Part shown: positions 1-6,105 of the stretch, piece by piece
How the letters are laid out: each line of letters begins with the position of its first letter
Numbering within the stretch: the first letter of the stretch is position 1
NCBI GenBank assembly: GCA_019594235.1
Contig: JAFDTG010000093.1
Location: 1 to 6,239, forward strand
From: Candidatus Saliniplasma halalkaliphilum
GTDB lineage: Archaea > Thermoplasmatota > Thermoplasmata > Halarchaeoplasmatales > Halarchaeoplasmataceae
Direction: 5' to 3'
Length of the DNA stretch: 6,239 bases
Translations under genes and position numbers: made by a program
Notes under the pieces: model-generated
Seen by the model: the letters and a program-made list of their open reading frames with translations, nothing else
Database searches by the model: none
Told to the model about the DNA's origin: nothing

Positions 1-200
1 GCTCCATCAGGAACGATGGTCTCTTTCATGAATAATTTTCGTATATCTCGGAAAGGCTGCCTCCATGGAGGTCCTATCCTGGACTGCATCATAGCGGTGA
101 TCTTACGGTCAAAACCTTTGTAGACAAGTCCTAGAAATATACCGATGAACGGTATCACCATGGCAAAGAACAATGAAATTATCATCTCTTCATAGTTCAT
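1..200 (-). CDS. mbhM: Membrane anchor subunit MbhM (NuoH-like), N-terminal part (3' end outside window)
   Basis: The minus strand from position 200 encodes 66 complete residues that run off the window edge. One membrane helix (about 6-27) is followed by GFDRKITAMMQSRIGPPWRQ (29-48) and PFRDIRKLFMKE (49-60). The pattern D-R-K-x-x-A-x-x-Q-x-R-x-G-P-P...Q-P-x-x-D...K-L-x-x-K-E is the cytoplasmic loop signature of NuoH and of the matching subunit in group 4 hydrogenases. This subunit anchors the hydrogenase arm in the membrane and contacts the region near the active site. The ATG at 200 overlaps the mbhL stop (ATGA) and has GGGTGAT at 206-212, five bases upstream. Gene order (next to the catalytic subunit) supports MbhM. 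Confidence 0.93.
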   Translation of the reverse strand, partial: MNYEEMIISLFFAMVIPFIGIFLGLVYKGFDRKITAMMQSRIGPPWRQPFRDIRKLFMKETIVPDG

Positions 201-1465
201 AGTTCATCACCCAACATATCTTTGGTTTTTCTAACACTCAACTTGTGAAGATCTTCATGTGAATACGAATTTTTCTCACCGGTGTTGATCTCAACGATTT
301 CTGCTCTATCCATACAGCCTATACATGGGTCTATACATGCTGCAATTATCGGGATATCTGCTATCTGTTCACCTAAAAACATGGGTGCATAAGTAGCCAA
401 GTTGTTATAAGTGGAAGCCCTGACCTTCCAATTATCTAGTTCTTCAAGACCTTCCTTCAACCTTACATAATGTAGCGCCTCTCCTCTTGGAGCTTCGATA
501 CGACCGATACCTTCTCCATCAGCTTTTTTCAACTTGTTCAATAATGCAGCTTTCTTAGGCTCGCTGTCTATATCTTCATCGGGCATCTGTTTTACACATT
601 GTCGTATCAGATCTATGGATTGAAGGATCTCTTTTAACCTTACCAATGTTTTTGAAAAAACATCACCAGTGTTTTCATATCCGAATCTAGATGGTATAAC
701 ATAATCTAAATCTAGATCACCATATGCTGCATAAGGTTGATCTATACGAACATCTTTCTTGACCCCGGATGCACGGACAGTAGGTCCAACACCACATAAT
801 TCAAGGGCTTCCTTTTTGGTCAATATCCCTATATTCCTTGTTCTCAGTCTTATGCTTGGGTCTCCCAAGAATATGTCTTCGAGTTTACCATAAAGCTTTT
901 CATAATACTCAAGAGTGTTTTGGATCTTGGGGTACATTTTCGGTGAGAAATCTCTACGATACATCTTCGGAGGGATATCCCTACGGACACCACCAACGGT
1001 CCACATAGAATAGTTGACTCGGTTACCTGATATATCCTCTAATAGATCCATGACTTTTTCTCTGATCTTCCATGTGAAGTGAAGATGTGTGTCAAAACCG
1101 ATCTCGTGGGCTGCAACTCCTGCCCAGAGAACGTGGGAATGTATCCTTTCAAGCTCCATCATGATCGTTCTAATGTATCTGGCACGATTTGTAGGCTCGA
1201 TCCCTGCAGCATGTTCAACTGCACTGGTGTACATGTGCTGATGAACGATGGAACATATACCACAGATACGCTCAGAGAGAGGTATGACCTTCAACGGATT
1301 ACGATGCATCCCCATGAACTCTATTCCACGATGGTTCATACCCGGATGCGGATCAGCATCAACTATAGTTTCTCCGTCCAATCTGAACTTGATCATAAAA
1401 GGTTCTTTCAATGCTGGATGTATAGGACCGATTGGAACTTCATATGTAGTATCTTCTTTACTCAT
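197..1465 (-). CDS. mbhL: [NiFe] hydrogenase large (catalytic) subunit MbhL (NuoD-like)
   Basis: This 422-residue catalytic subunit reduces protons to H2 with electrons from ferredoxin. Both metal-binding motifs are intact: R66-x-C68-G-I-C71-x3-H75 near the N-terminus and D379-P-C381-I-G-C384-M-D-R387 near the C-terminus. Other family blocks are GPIHPALKEP (13-22), HRGIE (45-49), ELERIHSH (104-111), SGNRVNYS (146-153), GGVRRDI (158-164) and GRIEAPRGEALHYVR (321-335). Thirty-five residues follow Arg387, as expected for a precursor trimmed by a maturation endopeptidase; the peptidase gene is not in the window. The start is the ATG at 1465, with GAGGTGA at 1471-1477. The frame stays open to an ATG at 1561, but that would add 32 unrelated residues lying inside mbhK. 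Residues 161-178 contain a tandem duplication. The stop overlaps mbhM (ATGA). Confidence 0.97.
   Translation of the reverse strand: MSKEDTTYEVPIGPIHPALKEPFMIKFRLDGETIVDADPHPGMNHRGIEFMGMHRNPLKVIPLSERICGICSIVHQHMYTSAVEHAAGIEPTNRARYIRTIMMELERIHSHVLWAGVAAHEIGFDTHLHFTWKIREKVMDLLEDISGNRVNYSMWTVGGVRRDIPPKMYRRDFSPKMYPKIQNTLEYYEKLYGKLEDIFLGDPSIRLRTRNIGILTKKEALELCGVGPTVRASGVKKDVRIDQPYAAYGDLDLDYVIPSRFGYENTGDVFSKTLVRLKEILQSIDLIRQCVKQMPDEDIDSEPKKAALLNKLKKADGEGIGRIEAPRGEALHYVRLKEGLEELDNWKVRASTYNNLATYAPMFLGEQIADIPIIAACIDPCIGCMDRAEIVEINTGEKNSYSHEDLHKLSVRKTKDMLGDEL
932..985 (-). repeat. In-frame 27-bp tandem duplication within mbhL
   Basis: Two adjacent 27-base units (985-959 and 958-932 on the minus strand) encode RRDIPPKMY and RRDFSPKMY, residues 161-169 and 170-178 of MbhL. 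By eye 21 of 27 bases match, with no gaps, and seven of nine residues are identical. Three of the six base changes are silent third-position changes, so the copies are not brand new. The first RRD belongs to the conserved GGVRRDI block; the second copy looks like an insertion after it. Confidence 0.85.
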
Positions 1466-2048
1466 CGTCTTCACCTCTTCTCTTATTAGCTGCAGTCGGT
1501 GGATTGGCCGCTTCCTCTTTGTCGTGGACGTATCTAGACTGGTCTTCCATCCCCTTATCATCCCATCTCCATGGGTATTTATCTTCAGGGAAGACTTCGT
1601 CTAACCAGAGTCTTCTCGAATCTGGGATATCAATCACTTCGACACCTAAGAATTCCTGTTTTTCCCTTTCTGTGGTTATAGCGCCGGGAATCAAATCCGT
1701 TATGGTCGGTATCGTTGGGTCATCTTTAGGTAGGTGTACCTTTAGGTTGACACTGATCTCATCTCCTGGGAATCCATAATTTACAGAGAAGTGGTATATC
1801 AGTTCGATAACGTCACCCCTATCCGAACCAGAAGTAACGGATAAGTGTGGAACCTGTAATTTTGAGATAGATTTTACAGCGTTTCTAAAATCATCCCTAT
1901 CAACCTTTAACCAAATCAGTTTCATGGGTGTGTTTTTTAGACCTTTCTTTATCTCTTCTGTATCGATCTCTTGGATCCCATCCCCTAACTCTTCCTCTAA
2001 GTACTCTTTCATCTCTTCCAATTCAAGAGGAAGCTCTATCTCTTTCAT
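1458..2048 (-). CDS. mbhK: Hydrogenase subunit MbhK (NuoC-like, 30-kDa family)
   Basis: This 196-residue soluble subunit resembles NuoC. The family signature lies at residues 127-154: EREKQEFLGVEVIDIPDSRR followed by LWLDEVFPED, then YPWRWDDKG. The region before it (about 43-125) fits the alpha/beta core, with SVNLKVHLPKDDPTIPTITD before the signature. The N-terminus is strongly acidic (residues 1-33), and the tail (166-196) is charged and probably flexible. It has no cofactor; its role is structural, holding MbhJ and MbhL in the cytoplasmic arm. The ATG at 2048 overlaps the mbhJ stop (ATGA) and has GAGGTGAT at 2054-2061, five bases upstream. The 3' end overlaps mbhL by eight bases. Confidence 0.94.
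   Translation of the reverse strand: MKEIELPLELEEMKEYLEEELGDGIQEIDTEEIKKGLKNTPMKLIWLKVDRDDFRNAVKSISKLQVPHLSVTSGSDRGDVIELIYHFSVNYGFPGDEISVNLKVHLPKDDPTIPTITDLIPGAITTEREKQEFLGVEVIDIPDSRRLWLDEVFPEDKYPWRWDDKGMEDQSRYVHDKEEAANPPTAANKRRGEDDE
1471..1477 (-). promoter_or_regulatory. Ribosome binding site of mbhL
   Basis: GAGGTGA on the minus strand lies five bases before the ATG at 1465, inside the end of mbhK. It fixes the mbhL start there instead of at the upstream in-frame ATG (1561). Confidence 0.8.
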
Positions 2049-2488
2049 TTATCATCACCTCTAAGTTTTTCTAAATATAACCAGGCTTCTTTTACCCCGT
2101 TGATCAGATTCTCTGGACGGACTGGACAACCGTTCACGTAAATTATGTGTGCATCATCGGGAAGTAAAGTATCAACGGGTCCTTCGACTGCATAGCTATC
2201 GTAATACACGCCTGTGGTACTACCGCAGTTGCCGACTATCATAACGACTTTTGGATCTGGAGTCTGTTCATAAACTCTAAGAACCCTTTCTTTCAATTTT
2301 TTGGTTACCGGACCTGTGAAAAGTAAAACGTCTGCATGCCTTGGAGATCCTACTAACTTTATACCGAATCTTTCGGCATCGTATCTCGGAGTGATAGCTG
2401 CGACTATCTCTATATCACATGCATTACACGAACCGCTGTTCAGGTGGAAAACCCAAAGCGCCTTATCGAATGTTTTTGATAATTTCAT
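2045..2488 (-). CDS. mbhJ: [NiFe] hydrogenase small subunit MbhJ (NuoB-like)
   Basis: This 147-residue soluble protein is the electron-transfer small subunit of group 4 hydrogenases. Four cysteines expected to bind the proximal [4Fe-4S] cluster are present: Cys21 and Cys24 (GSCNACDIE), Cys88 (IVGNCGSTTGVY) and Cys121 (NGCPVRPE). The CxxC pair is hydrogenase-like; NuoB of complex I has adjacent CC. Electrons from ferredoxin arrive through MbhN (not in the window) and pass from this cluster to the [NiFe] site in MbhL. As in other group 4 enzymes there is no twin-arginine signal and no medial or distal cluster domain, so the protein acts on the cytoplasmic side. It ends with an ATGA overlap with mbhK. 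The ATG at 2488 has AGGTG at 2496-2500. Confidence 0.96.
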   Translation of the reverse strand: MKLSKTFDKALWVFHLNSGSCNACDIEIVAAITPRYDAERFGIKLVGSPRHADVLLFTGPVTKKLKERVLRVYEQTPDPKVVMIVGNCGSTTGVYYDSYAVEGPVDTLLPDDAHIIYVNGCPVRPENLINGVKEAWLYLEKLRGDDK

Positions 2489-2515
2489 TTTATAACACCT
2501 AACTACATTATATAG
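2489..2515 (-). other. mbhI/mbhJ junction: 14-base spacer with ribosome binding site and a TATA-like stretch
   Basis: Bases 2489-2502 are the only non-coding bases between genes in the window. They hold AGGTG (2496-2500), seven bases before the mbhJ ATG. Just upstream, overlapping the last codons of mbhI, the minus strand reads CTATATAA (2508-2515), which resembles an archaeal TATA box. A start site about 25 bases downstream would fall at the first codons of mbhJ. No purine-rich BRE-like element precedes it, so a promoter is only a weak possibility. Confidence 0.3.
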
Positions 2516-2838
2516 AGGAATACCAGCACAACTGCCAGCGTTACCACGAACCAGTAAACATAATCATTCACAATGCCAGTATGTCCTTCAACTAGAGGAT
2601 CCAAGTACTTTCTCAATGCACGAGTGAAACCCCAGTAAACGTTGTCCCCGCCTACATGTAGTTCTTTAAGATCCGTCGGTGGCCTGTTACCGGATATGAA
2701 GGGATCTCCCTTGTATTTTGTTCGTTTATAATCTGGATTGCCCATCAGGTAGAACATGTAAGCGATCAACGATACTAAAATTCCCACCAAAATGAAAATG
2801 ATGGGACTCCAGATGTCCTGCAAAACTATGTCTATCAT
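2503..2838 (-). CDS. mbhI: Linker membrane subunit MbhI
   Basis: This 111-residue protein has one membrane helix at each end (about 11-32 and 92-110). Between them is a hydrophilic stretch with GNPDYKRTKYKGDPFISGNR (33-52), DNVYWGFTRALRKYLDPLVE (65-84) and HTGIVNDYVYWFVV (86-99). Size, topology and position between the MrpD-like and NuoB-like genes match MbhI. From the Pyrococcus complex structure I recall MbhI tethering the antiporter module to the hydrogenase module, much like the C-terminal lateral part of NuoL in complex I. It has no redox cysteines. The ATG at 2838 overlaps the mbhH stop (ATGA), with GGGGGTG at 2844-2850. The stop is TAG, followed by the only intergenic spacer in the window. 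Family assignment rests partly on context. Confidence 0.85.
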   Translation of the reverse strand: MIDIVLQDIWSPIIFILVGILVSLIAYMFYLMGNPDYKRTKYKGDPFISGNRPPTDLKELHVGGDNVYWGFTRALRKYLDPLVEGHTGIVNDYVYWFVVTLAVVLVFLYIM

Positions 2839-4355
2839 GCTCCCACCCCCAACCCCTCGATAGCAGGTACGACTATTTCCGCAACCACGTAATTCGGGAA
2901 CAAGCTGAATAAAACGACAACGATCGTCAATATCGACATGGCCAAGATCATACTTCTCGGGATTTTCTTACCGACACCCTGATCCGGTCCTAGGAATGCA
3001 TTGAAGAAGATCTTGCCTATGAGCGCTAAAGTGACTATACTGACCACCAAAGCGATTATAGCTAATACCGGGTTGTACAGGTAAACGGATTTGTATATCA
3101 ATAGTTTCGAGCTGAAACCGGATAGAGGTGGTATTCCTGCGATGGACAGTCCTCCTATTATGAAGAAGAACGTTGTGTAAGGCATATGATGTGCCAGACC
3201 TCCGAGTTTATTCAGATCCCTGGTGTCGGCCACGTAAACTATACCACCGGCTGACAGGAATAATAGTGCTTTGTAAACCCCATCATTTATCATGTGGAAC
3301 AATCCACCTTCCATGGCTCTAGCTCCGAAGATACCGTAGTCGCCTGTACCGAGGGTAGCTAACCCTACTCCTACCGCCATCATCATGTACCCTATCTGCG
3401 AAACCGAAAGATACGCAATAAGTCTTTTCAGATCACTCTGTTTTAAAGCCATGCTCACACCTATGAACATGGATAGAACTCCTAAAATTATCAGGATACT
3501 GCCAATGGCAGAGGTTTCTACAGCACCTCTGAAAACGAAGAACAACAATCGGAACAGGACGAATAGCGATCCCAGTGAAGTGATAGCGATGAAAGGAGTG
3601 ATGGGTTCAGGAGCTTCAGAATAAGCATCAGGGGCCCACATATGCATGGGCACACTGCTGGCTTTCATAGCCAATATAACCATCACCATACCTATGGCAA
3701 GTATATCTATCAAACTACCTGTCATGGAATCTCTTATCAAGAAGTAATTCAACACACCATATTCTCCGTAGAAGAAACCTATAGAGAACAGCAATAGTAA
3801 TCCGGCGATCACACTGATTATCATGTACTTTAACGCCGCTTCTACACTCTCACCTCTATCGTTATGATAAGCTATGAGACCGCAGGAAGCTATGGATGTC
3901 ACCTCGAACCACACGAACAAGTTGAAAAGATCTGAGGTAAGTACCATACCGTTTACGCCTGCTAAAGTTAGCAGGAAAAGAGTATAGAATTTTCCTAGCC
4001 CGTTGGATTCTTTCATATGCCCGAAAGAATAGATACCTGCGCCTAAAGCAGTGATAATAATTGTCAATGCAGCCAATACGGAAAAACCGTCGGCTAAGAA
4101 CGTGATCCTAAAGAAGGATTGAGTCGTTAAACCGGTCGTTGGCTGCTCCGCTCCGAAGACGTATATCCAACTGCCCATGGTGTAAACTTCATAGGCCATC
4201 AGCGAAACGAATAAGGTCGTTAAAAGCAAACCGATAAGGAAGACCGCGTTCCTTAACTCCTTAGAAACTTTGTTTGCAAGTGGAGTCAAGAATGCGAATA
4301 AAAGAGGTATTGCCAGTACAAAGACCGGTGACTGCGTTAAAAGGTCGACATTCAT
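2835..4355 (-). CDS. mbhH: Mrp antiporter subunit D / MbhH (NuoL/M/N-like ion pump)
   Basis: This 506-residue polytopic membrane protein of the proton-conducting MrpD/NuoM family has about 14 hydrophobic helices. The key charged membrane residues are present: Glu151 (FVWFEVTS, helix 5), Lys231 (AMKASSVPMHMWAPDAYSEA, helix 7), Lys362 (YKALLFLSAG) and Lys417 (GIPPLSGFSSKLL, helix 12). The block KQSDLKRLIAYLSVSQIGYM (305-324) is also classic for the family. It is the main ion-translocating subunit of the sodium/proton module. I chose the ATG at 4355. It makes the ATGA overlap with mbhG and lies six bases after the ribosome binding site AGGAGGTG (4362-4369). A start three codons upstream would be a GTG buried in that ribosome binding site and is unlikely. 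Only one MrpD-like gene is seen; Mbs/Mbx clusters usually have two. Confidence 0.96.
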   Translation of the reverse strand: MNVDLLTQSPVFVLAIPLLFAFLTPLANKVSKELRNAVFLIGLLLTTLFVSLMAYEVYTMGSWIYVFGAEQPTTGLTTQSFFRITFLADGFSVLAALTIIITALGAGIYSFGHMKESNGLGKFYTLFLLTLAGVNGMVLTSDLFNLFVWFEVTSIASCGLIAYHNDRGESVEAALKYMIISVIAGLLLLFSIGFFYGEYGVLNYFLIRDSMTGSLIDILAIGMVMVILAMKASSVPMHMWAPDAYSEAPEPITPFIAITSLGSLFVLFRLLFFVFRGAVETSAIGSILIILGVLSMFIGVSMALKQSDLKRLIAYLSVSQIGYMMMAVGVGLATLGTGDYGIFGARAMEGGLFHMINDGVYKALLFLSAGGIVYVADTRDLNKLGGLAHHMPYTTFFFIIGGLSIAGIPPLSGFSSKLLIYKSVYLYNPVLAIIALVVSIVTLALIGKIFFNAFLGPDQGVGKKIPRSMILAMSILTIVVVLFSLFPNYVVAEIVVPAIEGLGVGA

Positions 4356-4702
4356 TCCCTGCACCTCCTAACTTCGTCAGAATTGATCGTACCGTAGTGT
4401 TTTTTGATCATCATGACAAATGAGAGCATCAGTGCCGTCGTAGCTACACCTATGACGATACTCGTCAGTGTGAGTGCATGTGGAGTCGGTAAAACCATAT
4501 CGGCAGATGGGGCACTAGTCCATATCGGAGCGACGTACCCCTCTCGATAAGCTAGTGAAACCAGAAAAAGATTAGCTCCGTTCTGCATCAAAGCTATACC
4601 CATTATTATCTTGATCAGATTCTTTTTGAAAAGTACAACATAAAGTCCCATTATAATAAGAGTCACAACCATGATCAATGGGAAAAGTGTGAACCAGTTC
4701 AT
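4352..4702 (-). CDS. mbhG: Mrp antiporter subunit C / MbhG (NuoK-like)
   Basis: This 116-residue protein of the MrpC/NuoK family has three membrane helices at about 5-25, 31-52 and 78-99. Conserved blocks are GIALMQNGANLFLVSLAY (35-52) and PTPHALTLTSIVIGVATTAL (72-91), both typical of MrpC. NuoK of complex I usually has a glutamate in the first block; here the position is Ala, as is normal in the Mrp branch. That argues for an antiporter-type subunit over a complex I one. It contributes to the ion path next to MbhH. The ATG at 4702 overlaps the mbhF stop (ATGA) and has a perfect GGAGGTG at 4708-4714. The tail, residues 100-116, is basic and ends VRRCRE. Confidence 0.95.
   Translation of the reverse strand: MNWFTLFPLIMVVTLIIMGLYVVLFKKNLIKIIMGIALMQNGANLFLVSLAYREGYVAPIWTSAPSADMVLPTPHALTLTSIVIGVATTALMLSFVMMIKKHYGTINSDEVRRCRE
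4362..4369 (-). promoter_or_regulatory. Ribosome binding site of mbhH
   Basis: AGGAGGTG on the minus strand lies inside the 3' end of mbhG, six bases before the ATG at 4355. It decides the mbhH start: the upstream in-frame GTG (4364-4362) is the last three bases of this motif and so cannot be its initiation codon. Confidence 0.8.
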
Positions 4703-5163
4703 TCTTCCACCTCCAAGGCATCGCTTCTTTTAGCCATCATATATAGTATCAAACTCAATGCTGCTACTACTTCCAACCCTACTACTATGTTCATAAGAGG
4801 AACTGTTCCACCAGTGTTGATATATCCAGGGTTTATTCCACTTACCGTACCCCCGAATATTCCTCCAGTACCAGCTAATGAATTATAGAACAGTGAAAAT
4901 CCCATGATTATGCCTAACAGCGCTAGTAAGAAGAACATAGTCAGGCCGGTGGATTCCATTGTAGAAAAATCATCCTTATTATCTTTTAGAGTTCCCCATG
5001 CCACTATCAATAGTGCCGTGGCGGAAGCGATGACTGCCCCTCCTTGGAAACCTCCTCCTGGGGTTAGATGACCGTGAAGTATCAAGTATATACCGAAAAC
5101 GATGATCGGGATTATCATGATATCGGCAACGGTTCTAACGACTACTGACATCTTAAAATTCAT
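4699..5163 (-). CDS. mbhF: Mrp antiporter subunit B / MbhF
   Basis: This 154-residue MrpB/MnhB-family protein has four predicted membrane helices (about 13-30, 40-58, 72-95 and 122-143). The signature HGHLTPGGGFQGGAV at 30-44 is diagnostic for MrpB. The second conserved block, NTGGTVPLMNIVVGLEV (116-132), precedes the last helix and carries Glu131. A Gly/Thr-rich loop (97-121) lies between helices three and four. The protein is part of the ion-translocating membrane module. The ATG at 5163 overlaps the mbhE stop (ATGA), with GGGGGT at 5169-5174 five bases upstream. An in-frame ATG four codons later is possible but lacks these supports. Confidence 0.95.
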   Translation of the reverse strand: MNFKMSVVVRTVADIMIIPIIVFGIYLILHGHLTPGGGFQGGAVIASATALLIVAWGTLKDNKDDFSTMESTGLTMFFLLALLGIIMGFSLFYNSLAGTGGIFGGTVSGINPGYINTGGTVPLMNIVVGLEVVAALSLILYMMAKRSDALEVEE

Positions 5164-5492
5164 TTTTTACCCCCTTTGGAAGATTTAGTCAGTTTTGTTA
5201 AATTTTCTTTCTTTGAAAGTTTGTACTTACGTAGAACGGTGAGAACTCCACTCACCGCAGAGAAAAGCACAGTAGCCTCTCCTAACGTATCTAGACCTCT
5301 GTAATCGAACAGCACGGCGGTGACTACGTTGTTCACTTGATTATGGTCCTGACTGTCCTCTAGGAAGAAGTCGTCCATCTCTGTTTCTACAGGATTTCCG
5401 AAACTTCCGTCATCACCACGCATCTCCGCTACACCTCCCAGCATGAAGGCAGAGATCACTATCAGTGCTATCAAAGCGATTATCTTTTTCAT
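5160..5492 (-). CDS. mbhE: Membrane subunit MbhE (MrpA C-terminal end-like)
   Basis: This 110-residue protein resembles the extreme C-terminal part of MrpA. It has an N-terminal membrane helix (about 3-20), an acidic loop (23-50), and then the conserved block VNNVVTAVLFDYRGLDTLGE (53-72), which leads into a second helix to about residue 87. The N-V-V...D-(Y/F)-R-G-x-D-T-L-G-E motif is the MrpA/MbhE signature; Asp68 and Glu72 are its acidic membrane residues. The N-terminal helix looks like a signal peptide but is expected to be a retained anchor. The tail, residues 88-110, contains nine lysines and should face the cytoplasm. The start at 5492 overlaps the mbhD stop (ATGA) and has GGAGGGAT at 5497-5504. 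MbhE works with MbhD at the interface between the antiporter and the rest of the complex. Confidence 0.93.
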   Translation of the reverse strand: MKKIIALIALIVISAFMLGGVAEMRGDDGSFGNPVETEMDDFFLEDSQDHNQVNNVVTAVLFDYRGLDTLGEATVLFSAVSGVLTVLRKYKLSKKENLTKLTKSSKGGKK

Positions 5493-5743
5493 TTGTATCC
5501 CTCCGTTCTGTCAGTGGATTTGATGGCAAATATCAAAATGGCAGTTGTCAGAGCTGCTCCTACAGCAGCTTCTGCGATGGCAACGTCCGGGGCCCTCAGT
5601 AGATAGAATTGCAGTGCAAGTATAAGACTAGATGCACCTAGGGCGATTGCCGCGGATATAAGATCTTTGAACCAGATAACAGCGACAGCAGTCGATACCA
5701 ACCCGATCAGAACTAGTACCTGTAAAATATAGTACAACATCAT
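5489..5743 (-). CDS. mbhD: Membrane subunit MbhD (MrpA C-terminal / DUF4040-like)
   Basis: This small 84-residue protein is almost entirely hydrophobic, with three predicted membrane helices at about 4-24, 29-49 and 53-74. The motif APDVAIAEAAVGAALTTAIL at 51-70 is the hallmark of the DUF4040 segment found near the C-terminus of MrpA. In Mbh operons this segment is a separate gene, mbhD. Asp53 and Glu58 inside the motif and Lys26 (WFKD) are the candidate ion-path residues. The protein belongs to the sodium/proton module next to MbhE. Two ATG codons stand side by side, at 5743 and 5740. I chose 5743 because it gives the ATGA overlap with mbhC and puts GGAGG (5751-5755) seven bases upstream. 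The two choices differ by one residue. Confidence 0.93.
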   Translation of the reverse strand: MMLYYILQVLVLIGLVSTAVAVIWFKDLISAAIALGASSLILALQFYLLRAPDVAIAEAAVGAALTTAILIFAIKSTDRTEGYK

Positions 5744-6105
5744 TCTTTTTCCTCCTTATCAGCTAAATGATCTAAAACGGCTTTTTCAGGGAGAACACCT
5801 ACTCTGTGGGCTGCCCTAGCTAAGGCGTGAGCACCGGTTGGATTTGTTACCAAAATTGCGATCAGTGCTACAAAAGTGTGTATCGCCATGTTCAAGTACT
5901 GTTCCTGTGCTGGATACCAGTAATACATCACTCCACCATATGCCATGATTGTAAAAGTCATGAATATAGTTCCAAAAGTTGTACATTTTGTCGCAGCGTG
6001 TAATCTTGTGTATACGTCTGGGAACCTGTGAAGCCCTATTATTCCAAGGCCATTAAAAACTACGGAGATCACAAGCAGTACAGATAATATCGTTAAAGCG
6101 ATCAT
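5740..6105 (-). CDS. mbhC: Mrp antiporter subunit G / MbhC
   Basis: This 121-residue membrane protein is of the MrpG/MnhG/PhaG family. The family signature is clear: GIIGLHRFPDVYTRLHAATK at residues 21-40, then VTNPTGAHALARAAHR at 86-101. Three hydrophobic segments are visible, at about 3-24, 43-60 and 71-87, followed by a charged cytoplasmic tail ending DKEEKE. Its length is usual for the family. In Mbh-type hydrogenases it is part of the antiporter module that couples H2 formation to ion pumping; it carries no redox centre. The ATG at 6105 overlaps the mbhB stop (ATGA). It is preceded by a ribosome binding site AGGGGTGA at 6113-6120, seven bases upstream. The stop overlaps the mbhD start in the same way. 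Confidence 0.95.
   Translation of the reverse strand: MIALTILSVLLVISVVFNGLGIIGLHRFPDVYTRLHAATKCTTFGTIFMTFTIMAYGGVMYYWYPAQEQYLNMAIHTFVALIAILVTNPTGAHALARAAHRVGVLPEKAVLDHLADKEEKE

Noticed and set aside
246..257. 12-base perfect palindrome TGAAGATCTTCA
   Set aside because: It lies inside mbhL coding for conserved-looking tail residues, has no run of T after it and no partner copy; chance is enough to explain it.
686..720. Repeated AATCTA(G)AT-like words
   Set aside because: They come from the codons of the DLDLDY stretch in MbhL (residues 250-255) and neighbouring codons, with no regular spacing suggesting a binding-site array.
1079..1489. Plus-strand open frame of 136 codons
   Set aside because: It is antisense to mbhL and the end of mbhK, has no family resemblance and is cysteine-, histidine- and methionine-rich in an unnatural way; it is a shadow of real coding on the other strand.
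197..1561. Longer mbhL starting at 1561
   Set aside because: The extra 32 residues are basic, lie fully within mbhK and match nothing in the family; the ATG at 1465 has a good ribosome binding site and gives the expected length.
1248..1779. Two further overlapping plus-strand open frames (1248-1604 and 1504-1779)
   Set aside because: Both lie antisense to mbhL and mbhK, which have clear family motifs; neither reads like a real protein.
2301..2495. Plus-strand open frame of 64 codons
   Set aside because: It is antisense to mbhJ, whose four cluster cysteines and motifs are certain.
3385..3624. Plus-strand open frame of 79 codons
   Set aside because: It is antisense to the conserved core of mbhH; no independent support.
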